64,000 nt of DNA from JTS-RE37 sp041744575 (GCA_041744575.1 JBGTKP010000057.1:1-64000); one strand, 5' to 3'; numbered from the stretch's first letter, positions 18,301 through 27,750 are shown. Program-made: numbers and translations. Notes: a model not told the origin generated them from the letters alone.

Positions 18301-19829
18301 GTCGCATATTGGGCATTGAACCCTGTGAAGATCACGGTAAAATTCTCTGCACTTTCGGGGATACCGTCATTTGCAATCGGTACAGAGATGGTCCTGGTGC
18401 TTCCTATCTGCCCGTTAAAATTCAAGGTTCCTGAAACTGCGGTATAATCACTTCCGGCCTGAGCAGTCCCGTCTATGATATTATAATTTACTGTAAAAGG
18501 AACGGTTATAAAACCGAGAAAGGTACTAAACCCATGTCTGGCTCTGGTCTGTGTAACCGTGAATACAGCATTCCCTACATTTTCATCAAAGGAAATATTC
18601 TCAACGACCACTTTAGGTCCTTCCAGGAAACAACTGAGGGTAGCTTCCCATCCCGAACCTGTTGTCACACCATTGGTTACAAAACGGAAGGTCAGACAAC
18701 CTGTGGGATTGAGAGGTTCTATGATATCAGGGACATTGCTGTTATTGTATTGGCCAATGAGAGCTCCTGCGGTTGAATTCCCGTCATAAATGTACAGGAT
18801 ATCATTGCTGGCAACATCAAATATTGAAAAATCAACACTAACGTAATTGTTCGGAGTGTCTGGACAGATCGTGTAGGTAACATTCAAATTATTTCCATAA
18901 TTCGAAACCCCTCCAGGATCCAGAAAAATGTCATCGCAGGAGGTAACTGAGCCACCATTGGTCATCACGAGGGCATCATCGTCCACTATGGTGGCCATAG
19001 CCGTATCTGTGATATCCACGCCGGGGTTCGAAGTGCCGGTAAAGCTTAAGGTAAAAGTTTCATCCCCCTCAAATAACACATCATTCGCAATAGGCACCAC
19101 CACTTGTTCAGAATCTCCGGTTGTACCATTAAAATTCAGGGTACCACTTACGGACGTATAATCGGCTCCGGCAGTCGCCGTGCCCTGAGTAAGCACGTAA
19201 TTAACTGTAAATGGCCCTGTGGCGGAGGCCCCCTGGTGAAAAATTGTGAATACAGCTGTGCCTGCAGATTCATTCAAAGTAATATCTGCAGCAGCAATGA
19301 TTGGCTGATATTCTGCCGTAAACCGAACGTTATCAACAAAAAGTGTTTCTCCACCACTCCAGTTTCCGCTGTTGGTGATAAAACGGATGCCGGAAGCACT
19401 GGAGATTTCATTTGGATTAAGGGTATAGGTAACCGAACCTGTGCCATTTAAAACCGCTACCGTATTATAAGTGGTCCCGTTGTAAAGCTGTACAGCAACA
19501 GTTTCATCACCATTGGTACGATTGTAATCCAGTCTGAGAACGACCGAGTTAGCCCCGGCCAGATTCAAGGTACGTGTAATATAGGAATTGTCCAGGTCAG
19601 TAAATCGCAGCTGACTGCTGTTAATGTCGATACGTCCGCCAGTCGCTCCATTGGTGTCATTGGTTTCAATCCAGTTTCCGGAGAAGTTTAAAGTACCGTT
19701 GTTATTGGAATAAGCAGCACTGCTGAAGTTATCTCTGAAGGTTTCTGTGGTTTGTGCATTTAAAAAGGCCAAACCAAGAAAGAATATGCAATAAATTAAT
19801 AAAAAAGATCTGGAATACATTGTCTCCAC
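15354..19829 (-). CDS. Large adhesin-like protein (Calx-beta, CUB, SdrD-B, beta-helix)
   Basis: A secreted protein of 1491 residues with a signal peptide ending near FLNAQT. Inferred order: a jelly-roll-like N-terminus (about 30-170), a Calx-beta domain (about 185-285), a CUB-like domain (about 290-395; DILYIYDGNSTAG, GSGWEATLSC), a second Calx-beta domain (about 405-520), a long beta domain, an SdrD B-like domain (about 815-890; VSGAIVELFDSAGDF, DGDYWIKV), then a right-handed parallel beta-helix (about 1110-1330). It ends in a short basic tail (TNRRITYRVN), with no type A or B sorting domain. That is odd for a protein of this class, so it may be truncated or displayed in another way. Monocistronic. 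Confidence 0.85.
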   Translation of the reverse strand: METMYSRSFLLIYCIFFLGLAFLNAQTTETFRDNFSSAAYSNNNGTLNFSGNWIETNDTNGATGGRIDINSSQLRFTDLDNSYITRTLNLAGANSVVLRLDYNRTNGDETVAVQLYNGTTYNTVAVLNGTGSVTYTLNPNEISSASGIRFITNSGNWSGGETLFVDNVRFTAEYQPIIAAADITLNESAGTAVFTIFHQGASATGPFTVNYVLTQGTATAGADYTSVSGTLNFNGTTGDSEQVVVPIANDVLFEGDETFTLSFTGTSNPGVDITDTAMATIVDDDALVMTNGGSVTSCDDIFLDPGGVSNYGNNLNVTYTICPDTPNNYVSVDFSIFDVASNDILYIYDGNSTAGALIGQYNNSNVPDIIEPLNPTGCLTFRFVTNGVTTGSGWEATLSCFLEGPKVVVENISFDENVGNAVFTVTQTRARHGFSTFLGFITVPFTVNYNIIDGTAQAGSDYTAVSGTLNFNGQIGSTRTISVPIANDGIPESAENFTVIFTGFNAQYATINISDTGTGTINSQILANDPLTLFQEFDGYFDYSTTGGTLRTGANGVSPCTITTSSSNTLVSPIPVTATVSKAFLYWAHSNTVRDATITFEGQSVSANFLYQTTLTNREFYGYVSDVTSIILAIPNPSTNTYDFSDLNIDNTGNYCSTSTVLGGWTLIIFYEDPNLPAVNINLYQGFDGLSNEGTSFTLDSFYAIAGSGAKATFLSWEGDPDLNGSSSGSTNPEELSITNQGGTTFVLTGDGGQTGNNSYNSTLYDNTVLPIYNNSVIYGVDLDTYDISSFISPADSQVTANVDVGQDFVISAAVVIKVPSNLISGTVFEDSAYPGGAGRNQVASGGLGVSGAIVELFDSAGDFIERNNTDVNGDYSFGGMADGDYWIKVVNNTVKSNRTGGLNCSDCFPVQTYRSHGSAASITPVTTQVGGADPKAFQDAALGIFSGAQSLSAVTVSGNGVVGIDFGFNFNTIVNTNEYGQGSLEQFITNANNLDESTLDIENNGLFNPAPGDDVSIFMIPPAGDPLGRLPDTRYISGYFDIYISDIRSLTPLIAGQTIIDGRTQTAYSGNSNAGTLGAGGSVVGISGSVLPAYDRPEIQLHRDAGNVIRSQGNGNTIRNISIFGGGNSGIISQNGALTISNNFMGVNAQGINSGNLLYGIEVLGGTLVVQENYISQNANSGILINGGTATSVLKNHITGNGITACDDNIKLQSGTGISIHQNLIESAASLGIDGVGYSGGVSITDNSITNSGLNGGNCAGRIEHVGIRLDGSNSTILENRIHHNSGAGIVLGGGNTNGNLISRNAIYANGNPGQALGIDLDPGNGMGNGVTVNDAGDADGGPNGASNFPVFSAIYATPTNLVFEGWCRPGVNLEFFISDITEGSASPGDNQLGRTMDYGEGQVFIGAAAEGSPADSDSRITTYTDLDGNTDTTNKFRISIPKPAGIIIGSRITATASILNTTSEFSPLGLVKIYTLITNRRITYRVNTN

Positions 19830-20063
19830 TGTCCTGATTTAGAATGAACCGAAATGATCAGGCATTAACGGCCGGAGTAAATTTATTGAGAGTAGTATTA
19901 ATGACTAAATATTTGTTGCAAAGGGGATAGAAAGAAGTGTAAAAGATTACAAACGCGGTGTTAGGGCGCTGTTCCTTCAACTAAATAGAATGTTTGGCCT
20001 CGTGCTGAACGGGGCTCAATAGACGTTCAGGGGCATTCTATTGTGCAATTCCCCACCAGAGAT

Positions 20064-21992
20064 TTATTCAATGATCAGAAATTCTGAACGCCGGTTGAGT
20101 TCATGTTCCTCGTTGGAGCATTTCACTCCGTTTTCACATTGGTTGACCAGACGGGTTTCTCCAAATCCTTCCTGTTGAAGGCGCGCGGCATTAATTCCCT
20201 TGGATACCATATAGGCAACAGTAGATTCTGCCCTTTTCTGAGACAAATACAGGTTATATTGATCTGATCCCCTGCTGTCAGTGTGTGAATTGGCTTTAAT
20301 ATTTAAGCTGGGAAACTTATCCATGGCGGCGATTACTTTTTGGATTTCAATTTCCGCATCAGGCCGTATATCAAATTTGTTGTAATTAAAGTAGATGGTA
20401 CTTAATTGAAGTAACTTGGCCAGATCATCCCCGAAGCCTGCAGTAACTGTTTCCCTTTCAAGGTAAAAATCCATTATCCTGGGTTTGCCATCTGACTTTT
20501 CAAGATATTCTTCGGAAGGAACGTATCCTTCCATCAATGCCCTTACAAAGTTTCCCTGTCCGCAATCACATGCTACTTCATAATGTCCTTTCTCGTCCGT
20601 AATTGCCGATCTTACTTCCTCGTTGGCCTCATTAATAATTTTAATGGTGGCACCCACAAGTATTTCATTTGAGATTTTATCGCGAACAGTTCCGGAAACT
20701 GGCTGGACACATTCAAAAATTAATGCCTTGGTTTCAAGGAAGCTATAGATGTCATCCCCTCCTACACCTCCCTGCCTGTTGGAAGCGAAATAGCCCTTTC
20801 GTGATTCCTCGGCAAAAATAAAAGTGAAATCATCCCATTTACTATTGACCGGTTCCCCGACATTCAGGATGGGGCCCTTGTGATTCTCATCCTGAACACT
20901 TGTAGCAAAAATATCAAGCCCTCCCAGTCCAGGGTGCCCATCGGAGGAAAAATAAAGGATATTTTTTCTTGTGATATATGGAAAGGTTTCACGGGCTTCC
21001 GTATTAATGGAGGGACCCAGATTTTCTGGTTTCCCGAAAGTACCATCATCCAGGACTTGTATCTTGTATATATCCGATTGGCCCAGGGTGCCTGGCATAT
21101 CCGATACAAAGTACAGGGTTTTCCCATCCCCGCTCAGAGCAGGGTGCGCAACCGAATAGGCATCGCTGTTAAAGGGCAGGTCTTCAAGTTCTGACCATTG
21201 ACCGTCTACAAGCCTTGCCCGGAATATTTTGAGCCTGACCATCCCCGAACCGTCTCTCACATACTTGCCGTCCCTGAAATTATTTCTGGTAAAATAAAGG
21301 GTACTATCATCCGAGGATAGTACGGAGGTCGACTCATGTAAGCGTGAATTAATATTGTCAATTTTTACCGGCTTATTCTGGGAGAGGCTGTCAACATTAA
21401 CTTTATAAAGATCAAGAAAATCACTTGAATTCCAGGTATGCCTGTATTTTGCAAGGTTGCCCGTATCCCTGTCGGATGAGAATATCAATCCCTGTTTATA
21501 AAGAGCGGGAGCAAATTCTGCATATACCGAATTATATTCAAATGGGGCAATGGTATATCTACCTGAATTCTTTTTTATTTCCGCTTTGTAGTCACTTTTA
21601 AAATTGGCGGCTCTTTTATCATCCGATGTTACCTCTGTAAACCTGGCCATCATCAAATCTGAATTCTCATAATCCCCAAGGCTTTTAAGGGACTGACTGT
21701 AACGAAAAAGGTATTCCGGTCCTACTTCCTTATCATACTCCCTGATCAGCCGGTCATATACTTTGGCTGCCTCTGTGTAATTTGAGTTGAAATAATAGGC
21801 ATTGCCTAATTTCTGAAGGAGTTCCGCAGAAACAAATCCCTTATCTATTACGCGCTTGTATATATCAATGGCCGGGCTGAATGAATACTCCTCATATTTT
21901 GTATTGCCCCGGCTTATAAGCTGATCCTGAGCACTACCCGGCGAAGGCAGAAAAAGATAAAAAGAGATAAAAACAAATATACTTTTACTCAT
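20064..21992 (-). CDS. PorE-like TPR/propeller/CarboxypepD/OmpA protein
   Basis: The 642-residue envelope protein has a signal peptide, TPR-like helices (about 25-130), a WD40-like/PD40 beta-propeller (about 160-410; repeated SSDDSTLYFTR, SGDGKTLYFVS, LYFSSDGHPGLGG units), a carboxypeptidase regulatory-like domain (about 425-505) and a C-terminal OmpA peptidoglycan-binding domain (about 530-640; NSHTDSRGSDQYNLYLSQKRA). That is the domain order described for PorE of the type IX secretion system. It lies 10 nt after a PorP gene in the same operon, so it may tether that PorP/substrate module to peptidoglycan. Paralogues are common, so I give no gene symbol. Confidence 0.88.
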   Translation of the reverse strand: MSKSIFVFISFYLFLPSPGSAQDQLISRGNTKYEEYSFSPAIDIYKRVIDKGFVSAELLQKLGNAYYFNSNYTEAAKVYDRLIREYDKEVGPEYLFRYSQSLKSLGDYENSDLMMARFTEVTSDDKRAANFKSDYKAEIKKNSGRYTIAPFEYNSVYAEFAPALYKQGLIFSSDRDTGNLAKYRHTWNSSDFLDLYKVNVDSLSQNKPVKIDNINSRLHESTSVLSSDDSTLYFTRNNFRDGKYVRDGSGMVRLKIFRARLVDGQWSELEDLPFNSDAYSVAHPALSGDGKTLYFVSDMPGTLGQSDIYKIQVLDDGTFGKPENLGPSINTEARETFPYITRKNILYFSSDGHPGLGGLDIFATSVQDENHKGPILNVGEPVNSKWDDFTFIFAEESRKGYFASNRQGGVGGDDIYSFLETKALIFECVQPVSGTVRDKISNEILVGATIKIINEANEEVRSAITDEKGHYEVACDCGQGNFVRALMEGYVPSEEYLEKSDGKPRIMDFYLERETVTAGFGDDLAKLLQLSTIYFNYNKFDIRPDAEIEIQKVIAAMDKFPSLNIKANSHTDSRGSDQYNLYLSQKRAESTVAYMVSKGINAARLQQEGFGETRLVNQCENGVKCSNEEHELNRRSEFLIIE

Positions 21993-22002
21993 TGTATCAG
22001 GA

Positions 22003-22956
22003 TTAAAAGAATCGTGGAGAAACCATGCGCTGAAATGATTTCACCAGTTCAAATCTTAAAAAAACTTCAAATGACCCGTCATTAAACTGGGTGCTCCCTA
22101 AAGCTGTTGTTTCACGGTCATATGCAAGCCCAATGGTAAACTGATCAGTAATCTGAAAACCGGCAAGGGCGCTTATTGCCGCATCCCAGCGGTAGGCAGC
22201 CCCAAAAGAAAACCTTTCATTAAAAAGGAAGCTCGCTGAGAGATCTATTTGCAGTGGTGCCCCGCTCACCACTTTTGTCAGGAGTGCAGGTTTAAACTTT
22301 AAATTTCCATTCAGATCAAAAACGTACCCGGTAATCAGGTAGAAGTTGATTCTTTCTGCGGATAGGAATTGCACGGAATTTGCATCCTGCTGAGAATTAT
22401 CAAAATGGTCTGTTTCAAGCAAATTCGGCGCAGAAAGTCCGGCATAAAAACTGCTTGTATGATAGTACACCCCCAGACCGAAATTGGGTGAGAATCTGTT
22501 CTCAATGTTATCCGTACTTACAGGTTCCACATCATGTTTTTCAAGGCCTGTAAAATCAAGGTTTAATAAATTGCCTCCGGCTTTCAGGCCAAAAGACAAC
22601 TTGCCATCCAGTGAGACATCTATAGTATAGGAGACTACAGCATCAAACTGGGTTTCCTGTACAACTCCGTCTCCGATATTGTCATTTATTACGGATAAAC
22701 CGTAGCCAAGTCTGCTGTTCCTGATAGGCGCGTGTAAATTCAATGTTTGTGTTTCAGGAGCACCTTCCAGCCCGGCCCATTGCGAGCGGTACAGAGCAGC
22801 AATACTAAATTGTCCCCTGGATCCCGCGTAAGCCGGATTCACGCTCATCGTATTATACATATATTGTGTATACTGGGCGTCCTGCTGCGCGTAAATTCCA
22901 TGAAGAGTCACACAAAATAGCAGGATGGGCAGTAGCTTATTATTTGGATACATCAT
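22003..22956 (-). CDS. PorP/SprF family type IX secretion protein
   Basis: A 317-residue outer-membrane beta-barrel with a signal peptide followed by QQDAQYTQYMYNTMSVNPAYAGSRG, the family signature. It is clearly paralogous to the protein at 10415-11377, with matching segments along the whole length. It sits 12 nt after the type B substrate gene and 10 nt before the PorE-like gene. By analogy with SprF it is inferred to help export or anchor the adjacent substrate. Confidence 0.9.
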   Translation of the reverse strand: MMYPNNKLLPILLFCVTLHGIYAQQDAQYTQYMYNTMSVNPAYAGSRGQFSIAALYRSQWAGLEGAPETQTLNLHAPIRNSRLGYGLSVINDNIGDGVVQETQFDAVVSYTIDVSLDGKLSFGLKAGGNLLNLDFTGLEKHDVEPVSTDNIENRFSPNFGLGVYYHTSSFYAGLSAPNLLETDHFDNSQQDANSVQFLSAERINFYLITGYVFDLNGNLKFKPALLTKVVSGAPLQIDLSASFLFNERFSFGAAYRWDAAISALAGFQITDQFTIGLAYDRETTALGSTQFNDGSFEVFLRFELVKSFQRMVSPRFF

Positions 22957-22968
22957 ACGCTGTAAAAG

Positions 22969-25755
22969 TTATTTACTGACATAGAGATAACCACTTTGGG
23001 TTATTTTTTCCTGGCCTTTTTCGTATTCAAATATAAAGAAATAAACTCCCGAAGGTAAATAATCAGTAGCGCTTAAGGTTGATCTGCCCTTGGATTGGCC
23101 TGTAAAGACGTTGTTCTGATTATTGTAATTTGTTCCTTCATAAACGGATACACCCCACCTGTTAAAAATTTTAAGCGTATTATTTTTTGCCTGCTCCACG
23201 CCTTCGATCCAAAGGAAGTCATTCTTCCCGTCATTATTTGGAGTGACCAACTGATTGACGATAACCTCAGTGTCTTCCGGAGTATCATCGGACGGATCCA
23301 GGTAATCAGGTGTCCCGTCCTCATCGGTATCATCATTGGTGGGGTCCTGATCATTGTCTGCATCTTCATCGGGGGTATCAATACCATCTCCGTCATCATC
23401 AAAATCCCTGTAATTGACATCTCCGGATGTATCTGTGTCAGGAAGATCCCCTGCCGGATTATCTATTTCATCATTTACATCAAAACCGTCATTGAGGTTG
23501 CTTCCCTCGTAGCCGTCATCAAGTCCATCTCCGTCAGTATCCAGGCCGGTGAGCTGCTGATCCGGAATCCCATCAAAATTATAATCGTTCCCTTCATTGT
23601 TGTCCGCCACCAGATCATTGTCCGAATCGTCGTCCAGGTAATCCGGTTCATCTGTATTGTCGGTATTCACCGGGGTCAGTCCCTCATCCCCACTTCCCTC
23701 GTAGGCATTGTCAAGACCGTCATTGTCATCATCGGCTCCTGTTGGTGCCACGTAACCTGAAGTGGGCTGAGATTCAACATTATCGGGTATCCCGTCGTCA
23801 TCTGCATCAATATCAAGATGATCAGGATAACCATCACTGTCAAAATCCAGAGGACTAGAAAGGGGATCGTCATCACCATCCAAGTTCGGATCCTCCACGG
23901 TATCAAGGATACCATCATTGTCATCATCTATATCTACATTGTCCGGTACATTATCCCCATCGGTGTCCGGATCATCCGTGGGATCAAGATAATCGGGCGT
24001 CCCATCATTATCGGTATCGTCATTCGTGGGGTCGTCATTGCCATCCGCATCCTCCAGCGGAGTATCAATTTCATCCCCGTCATCATCCAGATCCCTGTAA
24101 TTGACATCCTCCGTTCCGTCCGTATCAGGTAAGTCACTGGCAGGATCCTCGATTTCGTCATTTACATCAAATCCATCGTTCACATCACCTCCTTCATAAC
24201 CATCATCCAATCCATCACCATCTGTATCAGTTCCCGTCAGTTGTTGGTCCGGAACGCCATCAAAATTAAAATCGTTCCCTTCATTGTTATCCGGTACCAG
24301 ATCATTGTCAGAATCATCATCCAGATAATCCGGCAAGTCGGAAGCGTCCGTATTTACTGGGTTCAGACCTTCATTCCCGGCCAAATCATAGGCATCATCA
24401 AGGCCGTCATTATCCTCATCCGATCCGGATGGCGCAGTGTAACCGCTCGTGGGTTGTGCCTCTATATTGTCAGGAATGCCGTCATTGTCAGAGTCGATAT
24501 CCACCCTGTCCGGATACCCGTCAGAATCAGAGTCGACATCGGAGTTATAAGTAACCGTTTGCGGGTTGATGAAATTATCCAGGCATGAAAACTGAATTCC
24601 CGACTGCCTGGGAACTGGGGTAATAAAATTGTTAAGATTTTCTGTCTGGATCCCAAAGCGAAATGTAAAGGCGGCTATATTGACAAATTGCACCGCTACA
24701 TTGACGGTCGGGTGGGTATTAAAGATCCCATCATATTCCTGGGTTCCCCCATTGATCAAAAGGCCGCCGGAAGTGACATTTATTCCCACCTCGGTCGCCT
24801 CTTCAAAGGTATAACTCCGTGGGGTGTCGAACCGGTTGAATTCCTGGTACTGGGCATTCCCGTCAACATCTATGAAATTGGCAATCAATTCATTCAAAAC
24901 AGCTGGTTGCTGGGTTCCGGCAGATACCAGAGAAATGCGCAGATCAACATAAGGCCTTCTCATCTCTGCGGTAGTTGTAAAAGTAATTTCTGGCTTAAAG
25001 AATTCCGGATCGACGGCATTTTGGTCAAGTGAAATGATCTCTCCGTTGACAACTGATTCTATGGTCACCAAAGCATCCAAGGCTTCGGTCACATTGGCAA
25101 ATCTGTAGACCGCACCTTCCTGGAGGGCCTCTCCGGATTCTAGGCTTGGGGCATTGTCAAATGACAGTTCAGGTACCGTGTCGCAATCAAATTCTGAAGT
25201 CAGGATGCTGGACTCCGTGCTATCCGGAATACCATCGCCATCAGAATCCACATCGCGGTAATCGGGAAGTCCGTCAGCATCGGAATCCACAGGGGTAAGC
25301 CCCTCTCCGCTTCCGGGACCTGATTCGTAGGTGTCGTCCAGCCCATTCCCATCCAGGTCCAGTCCGGAAGCTGTAAGCAGCTCCATGGCGTTCTGGGCTT
25401 CGATATTATCCGGAACACCATCATTGTCAGTATCCAGATCGAGGAAATCAGGGATGGCATCCCCATCTGTATCGGTAGGGTTGGTAAGCGGATCATTGTC
25501 CCCATCAGAATTGGCATCTTCTGTGGTATCCAGGATACCGTCCCCATCATCATCGAGGTCCTGGGCATCCGTAATTCCATCCCCGTCTGTATCCAAAAAG
25601 AATACTGCGTATGTGGAAACGGGAGGCAGGGTCGTGAAAGATACACTTAGGGTAGAAAGCAACAAAGCGGCGAGCAACCTAAGTCCGTAAAAAATTTTGT
25701 TCCTTGATCTGAATGGGGCAGGATTTTCCATAAATGATAGTTTTCTTTTAAACAT
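22969..25755 (-). CDS. T9SS type B substrate rich in TSP3 repeats
   Basis: A secreted 928-residue protein. Aspartate-rich thrombospondin type 3 repeats (TDTDGDGLDDGYEG, DSDNDGIPDN types) occupy about 55-180 and 400-840, interrupted by a roughly 220-residue beta domain. The last 90 residues (VNQLVTPNNDGKNDFLWI, NRWGVSVYEG, PSGVYFFIFEY, QSGYLYVSK) are the gliding-associated type B sorting domain. Calcium binding and surface display are expected from the family. Two large segments repeat with a 687-bp period. Translation may begin at 25755 or at the ATG 25731; both precede the signal peptide. Confidence 0.9.
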   Translation of the reverse strand: MFKRKLSFMENPAPFRSRNKIFYGLRLLAALLLSTLSVSFTTLPPVSTYAVFFLDTDGDGITDAQDLDDDGDGILDTTEDANSDGDNDPLTNPTDTDGDAIPDFLDLDTDNDGVPDNIEAQNAMELLTASGLDLDGNGLDDTYESGPGSGEGLTPVDSDADGLPDYRDVDSDGDGIPDSTESSILTSEFDCDTVPELSFDNAPSLESGEALQEGAVYRFANVTEALDALVTIESVVNGEIISLDQNAVDPEFFKPEITFTTTAEMRRPYVDLRISLVSAGTQQPAVLNELIANFIDVDGNAQYQEFNRFDTPRSYTFEEATEVGINVTSGGLLINGGTQEYDGIFNTHPTVNVAVQFVNIAAFTFRFGIQTENLNNFITPVPRQSGIQFSCLDNFINPQTVTYNSDVDSDSDGYPDRVDIDSDNDGIPDNIEAQPTSGYTAPSGSDEDNDGLDDAYDLAGNEGLNPVNTDASDLPDYLDDDSDNDLVPDNNEGNDFNFDGVPDQQLTGTDTDGDGLDDGYEGGDVNDGFDVNDEIEDPASDLPDTDGTEDVNYRDLDDDGDEIDTPLEDADGNDDPTNDDTDNDGTPDYLDPTDDPDTDGDNVPDNVDIDDDNDGILDTVEDPNLDGDDDPLSSPLDFDSDGYPDHLDIDADDDGIPDNVESQPTSGYVAPTGADDDNDGLDNAYEGSGDEGLTPVNTDNTDEPDYLDDDSDNDLVADNNEGNDYNFDGIPDQQLTGLDTDGDGLDDGYEGSNLNDGFDVNDEIDNPAGDLPDTDTSGDVNYRDFDDDGDGIDTPDEDADNDQDPTNDDTDEDGTPDYLDPSDDTPEDTEVIVNQLVTPNNDGKNDFLWIEGVEQAKNNTLKIFNRWGVSVYEGTNYNNQNNVFTGQSKGRSTLSATDYLPSGVYFFIFEYEKGQEKITQSGYLYVSK
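23290..24530 (-). repeat. Tandem 687-bp (229-codon) internal duplication
   Basis: Two consecutive units of the TSP3 region align colinearly. Both contain PTSGY, DDSDNDLV, NNEGND.NFDG.PDQQLTG and NDGFDVNDEI in the same order. The shared stretch around 23574-23580 recurs at 24261-24267. The units have diverged at synonymous and some amino-acid positions, so the duplication is not recent. Confidence 0.8.
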
Positions 25756-26144
25756 ATCACCATGGCAAGTAGGTAAAATAAAGTGATGTAAGAGATAGGG
25801 CTTCTCAATTCAATCTGTGAAAGATATAGCTAAAATGGATATCATCAAATTGTTTTGAAAGCGGATCCGATCAAAACTCCGTCAACAACGTGGATACTCG
25901 ACCAATGACCCTAACAATTGCATTTTAAAGGGAATACAAATTTCTTCAGACAGTTTTTCCCGAGTTTTTAAATGCTGTTGGTTCCGATAAATGACACTTA
26001 AATCCGATTTCCAGAAATTGATTTTTGCTACCTCTCCCTTCGGATTCATCTTACAGGACCCTATGGAGGTAATCCTACGCCGATATATTTAGGAAGCACG
26101 GGAAAACCACAATATTTCCATTATTTTTGCGAAAATTTTAGGAG
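25756..26144. other. Divergent intergenic region
   Basis: 389 bp between the type B substrate operon and prfC. The only element I can support is the plus-strand TATTTTTG at 26122-26129. No convincing minus-strand promoter, ORF or repeat was found. Confidence 0.5.
26122..26129 (+). promoter_or_regulatory. Candidate -7 promoter element for prfC
   Basis: TATTTTTG matches TAnnTTTG and lies 15 nt before the TTG start at 26145. No -33 TTTG found. Confidence 0.4.
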
Positions 26145-27734
26145 TTGAATTTTAGAAAAGAATTAGAAAAACGAAGAACCTTCGGGATCATTTCTCATCC
26201 CGACGCAGGTAAGACAACGCTGACAGAAAAGTTACTGCTTTTTGGGGGTGCCATTCAGGAAGCAGGAGCTGTTAAAAGCAATAAGATCAAGAAAACTGCC
26301 ACCAGCGACTTCATGGAAATTGAAAGGCAACGAGGAATATCCGTGGCAACCTCTGTACTCGCCTTCATTTATAAGGACAAGAAGATCAATATCCTGGACA
26401 CTCCCGGTCACAAGGATTTTGCTGAGGACACTTTCAGGACCCTGACCGCTGTGGACAGTGTTATTGTGGTTATTGATGTGGCCAAAGGGGTGGAGGAACA
26501 GACCGAAAAACTGGTAGAAGTTTGCCGGATGAGGAACATTCCTATGATCGTCTTTATCAATAAAATGGACCGTGAGGGAAAGGATGCCTTTGATCTTATG
26601 GATGAAGTGGAACAGAAGCTCGGACTGACCATAACCCCGCTCAGTTTTCCGATCGGGATGGGATACGATTTTCAGGGAATTTATAACATTTATGAGAAGA
26701 ACATCAATCTTTTCAGTGGCGACAGTAAGAAGAATATAGAAGAGACCATTGCCTTTGATTCCATAGAAAGTCCTGAACTTGAACAAATAATCGGTTCTCG
26801 TGCGGCAGCGACCTTACGCGAGAACCTCGAACTGATCCGGGGTGTCTATCCGGAATTTGACAAGCAACAATATCTCCAGGGACAACTGCAACCGGTTTTC
26901 TTCGGATCCGCCCTCAATAACTTCGGGGTAAGGGAATTGCTGGATTGCTTTATAGAAATAGCCCCTTCCCCAAGACCCAAACAGGCGGAAGAACGGCTTG
27001 TCAATTCCAGTGAGAAACAAATGACCGGCTTCGTGTTTAAGATCCATGCCAATATGGATCCAAAACACAGGGACCGCTTGGCTTTTGTTAAGGTCGTTTC
27101 AGGGACCTTTGAAAGGAACAAACCCTATCTCCATGTCAGGCACAATAAAAATTTAAAATTTTCCAGTCCAAATGCCTTTTTCGCCGAAAAAAAGGAGATC
27201 GTTGATTTCTCATTTCCGGGGGATATTGTCGGACTGCATGACACTGGAAATTTCAAGATCGGCGATACCCTTACTGAAGGAGAAATTTTACACTATAAAG
27301 GGATTCCGAACTTTTCTCCTGAACATTTCCGGTATATCAATAATGCGGATCCGATGAAGACAAAGCAATTGAACAAAGGGATTGACCAGTTGATGGACGA
27401 AGGCGTGGCTCAACTATTTACTTTGGAACTGAACGGGAGAAAAGTCATAGGAACCGTGGGTGCACTTCAATTTGAAGTGATTCAATACAGGCTCGAACAT
27501 GAATACGGAGCGAAATGCAGTTATGAGCCGTTCCAGGCGTACAAAGCCTGCTGGATTGCTCCTGAAGATCCGGATAATGAAGAGTACAGGGAATTTTTGC
27601 GAGTCAAACAAAAATTCCTGGCCCGGGACAAACGCGGGCAGTTGGTTTTTCTGGCAGATTCTCAGTTTTCCTTACAGATGACCCAACAGAAATATCCGAG
27701 CATCAAAATGTTCTATACCTCCGAATTCAATTGA
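26145..27734 (+). CDS. prfC: Peptide chain release factor 3
   Basis: A translational GTPase of 529 residues that recycles RF1/RF2 from the ribosome after termination. G1 (SHPDAGKTTL), G3 (DTPGHKDF) and G4 (NKMD) are present, and the N-terminus ELEKRRTFGIISHPDAGKTTLTEKLLLFGGAIQ is characteristic of RF3 rather than EF-G. The start codon is TTG; no ATG lies near enough to keep the conserved N-terminus. It is monocistronic, closed by the bidirectional terminator at 27751-27778. Confidence 0.95.
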   Translation: MNFRKELEKRRTFGIISHPDAGKTTLTEKLLLFGGAIQEAGAVKSNKIKKTATSDFMEIERQRGISVATSVLAFIYKDKKINILDTPGHKDFAEDTFRTLTAVDSVIVVIDVAKGVEEQTEKLVEVCRMRNIPMIVFINKMDREGKDAFDLMDEVEQKLGLTITPLSFPIGMGYDFQGIYNIYEKNINLFSGDSKKNIEETIAFDSIESPELEQIIGSRAAATLRENLELIRGVYPEFDKQQYLQGQLQPVFFGSALNNFGVRELLDCFIEIAPSPRPKQAEERLVNSSEKQMTGFVFKIHANMDPKHRDRLAFVKVVSGTFERNKPYLHVRHNKNLKFSSPNAFFAEKKEIVDFSFPGDIVGLHDTGNFKIGDTLTEGEILHYKGIPNFSPEHFRYINNADPMKTKQLNKGIDQLMDEGVAQLFTLELNGRKVIGTVGALQFEVIQYRLEHEYGAKCSYEPFQAYKACWIAPEDPDNEEYREFLRVKQKFLARDKRGQLVFLADSQFSLQMTQQKYPSIKMFYTSEFN

Positions 27735-27750
27735 TGTGTTCAGGATAAAA

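Noticed and set aside
23095..23760. A 221-codon plus-strand ORF inside the TSP3-rich gene
   Set aside because: Same artefact as at 11975-12466: it mirrors the Asp-rich repeat codons of the real minus-strand gene and gives a product rich in Ile and Val with no recognisable domain.
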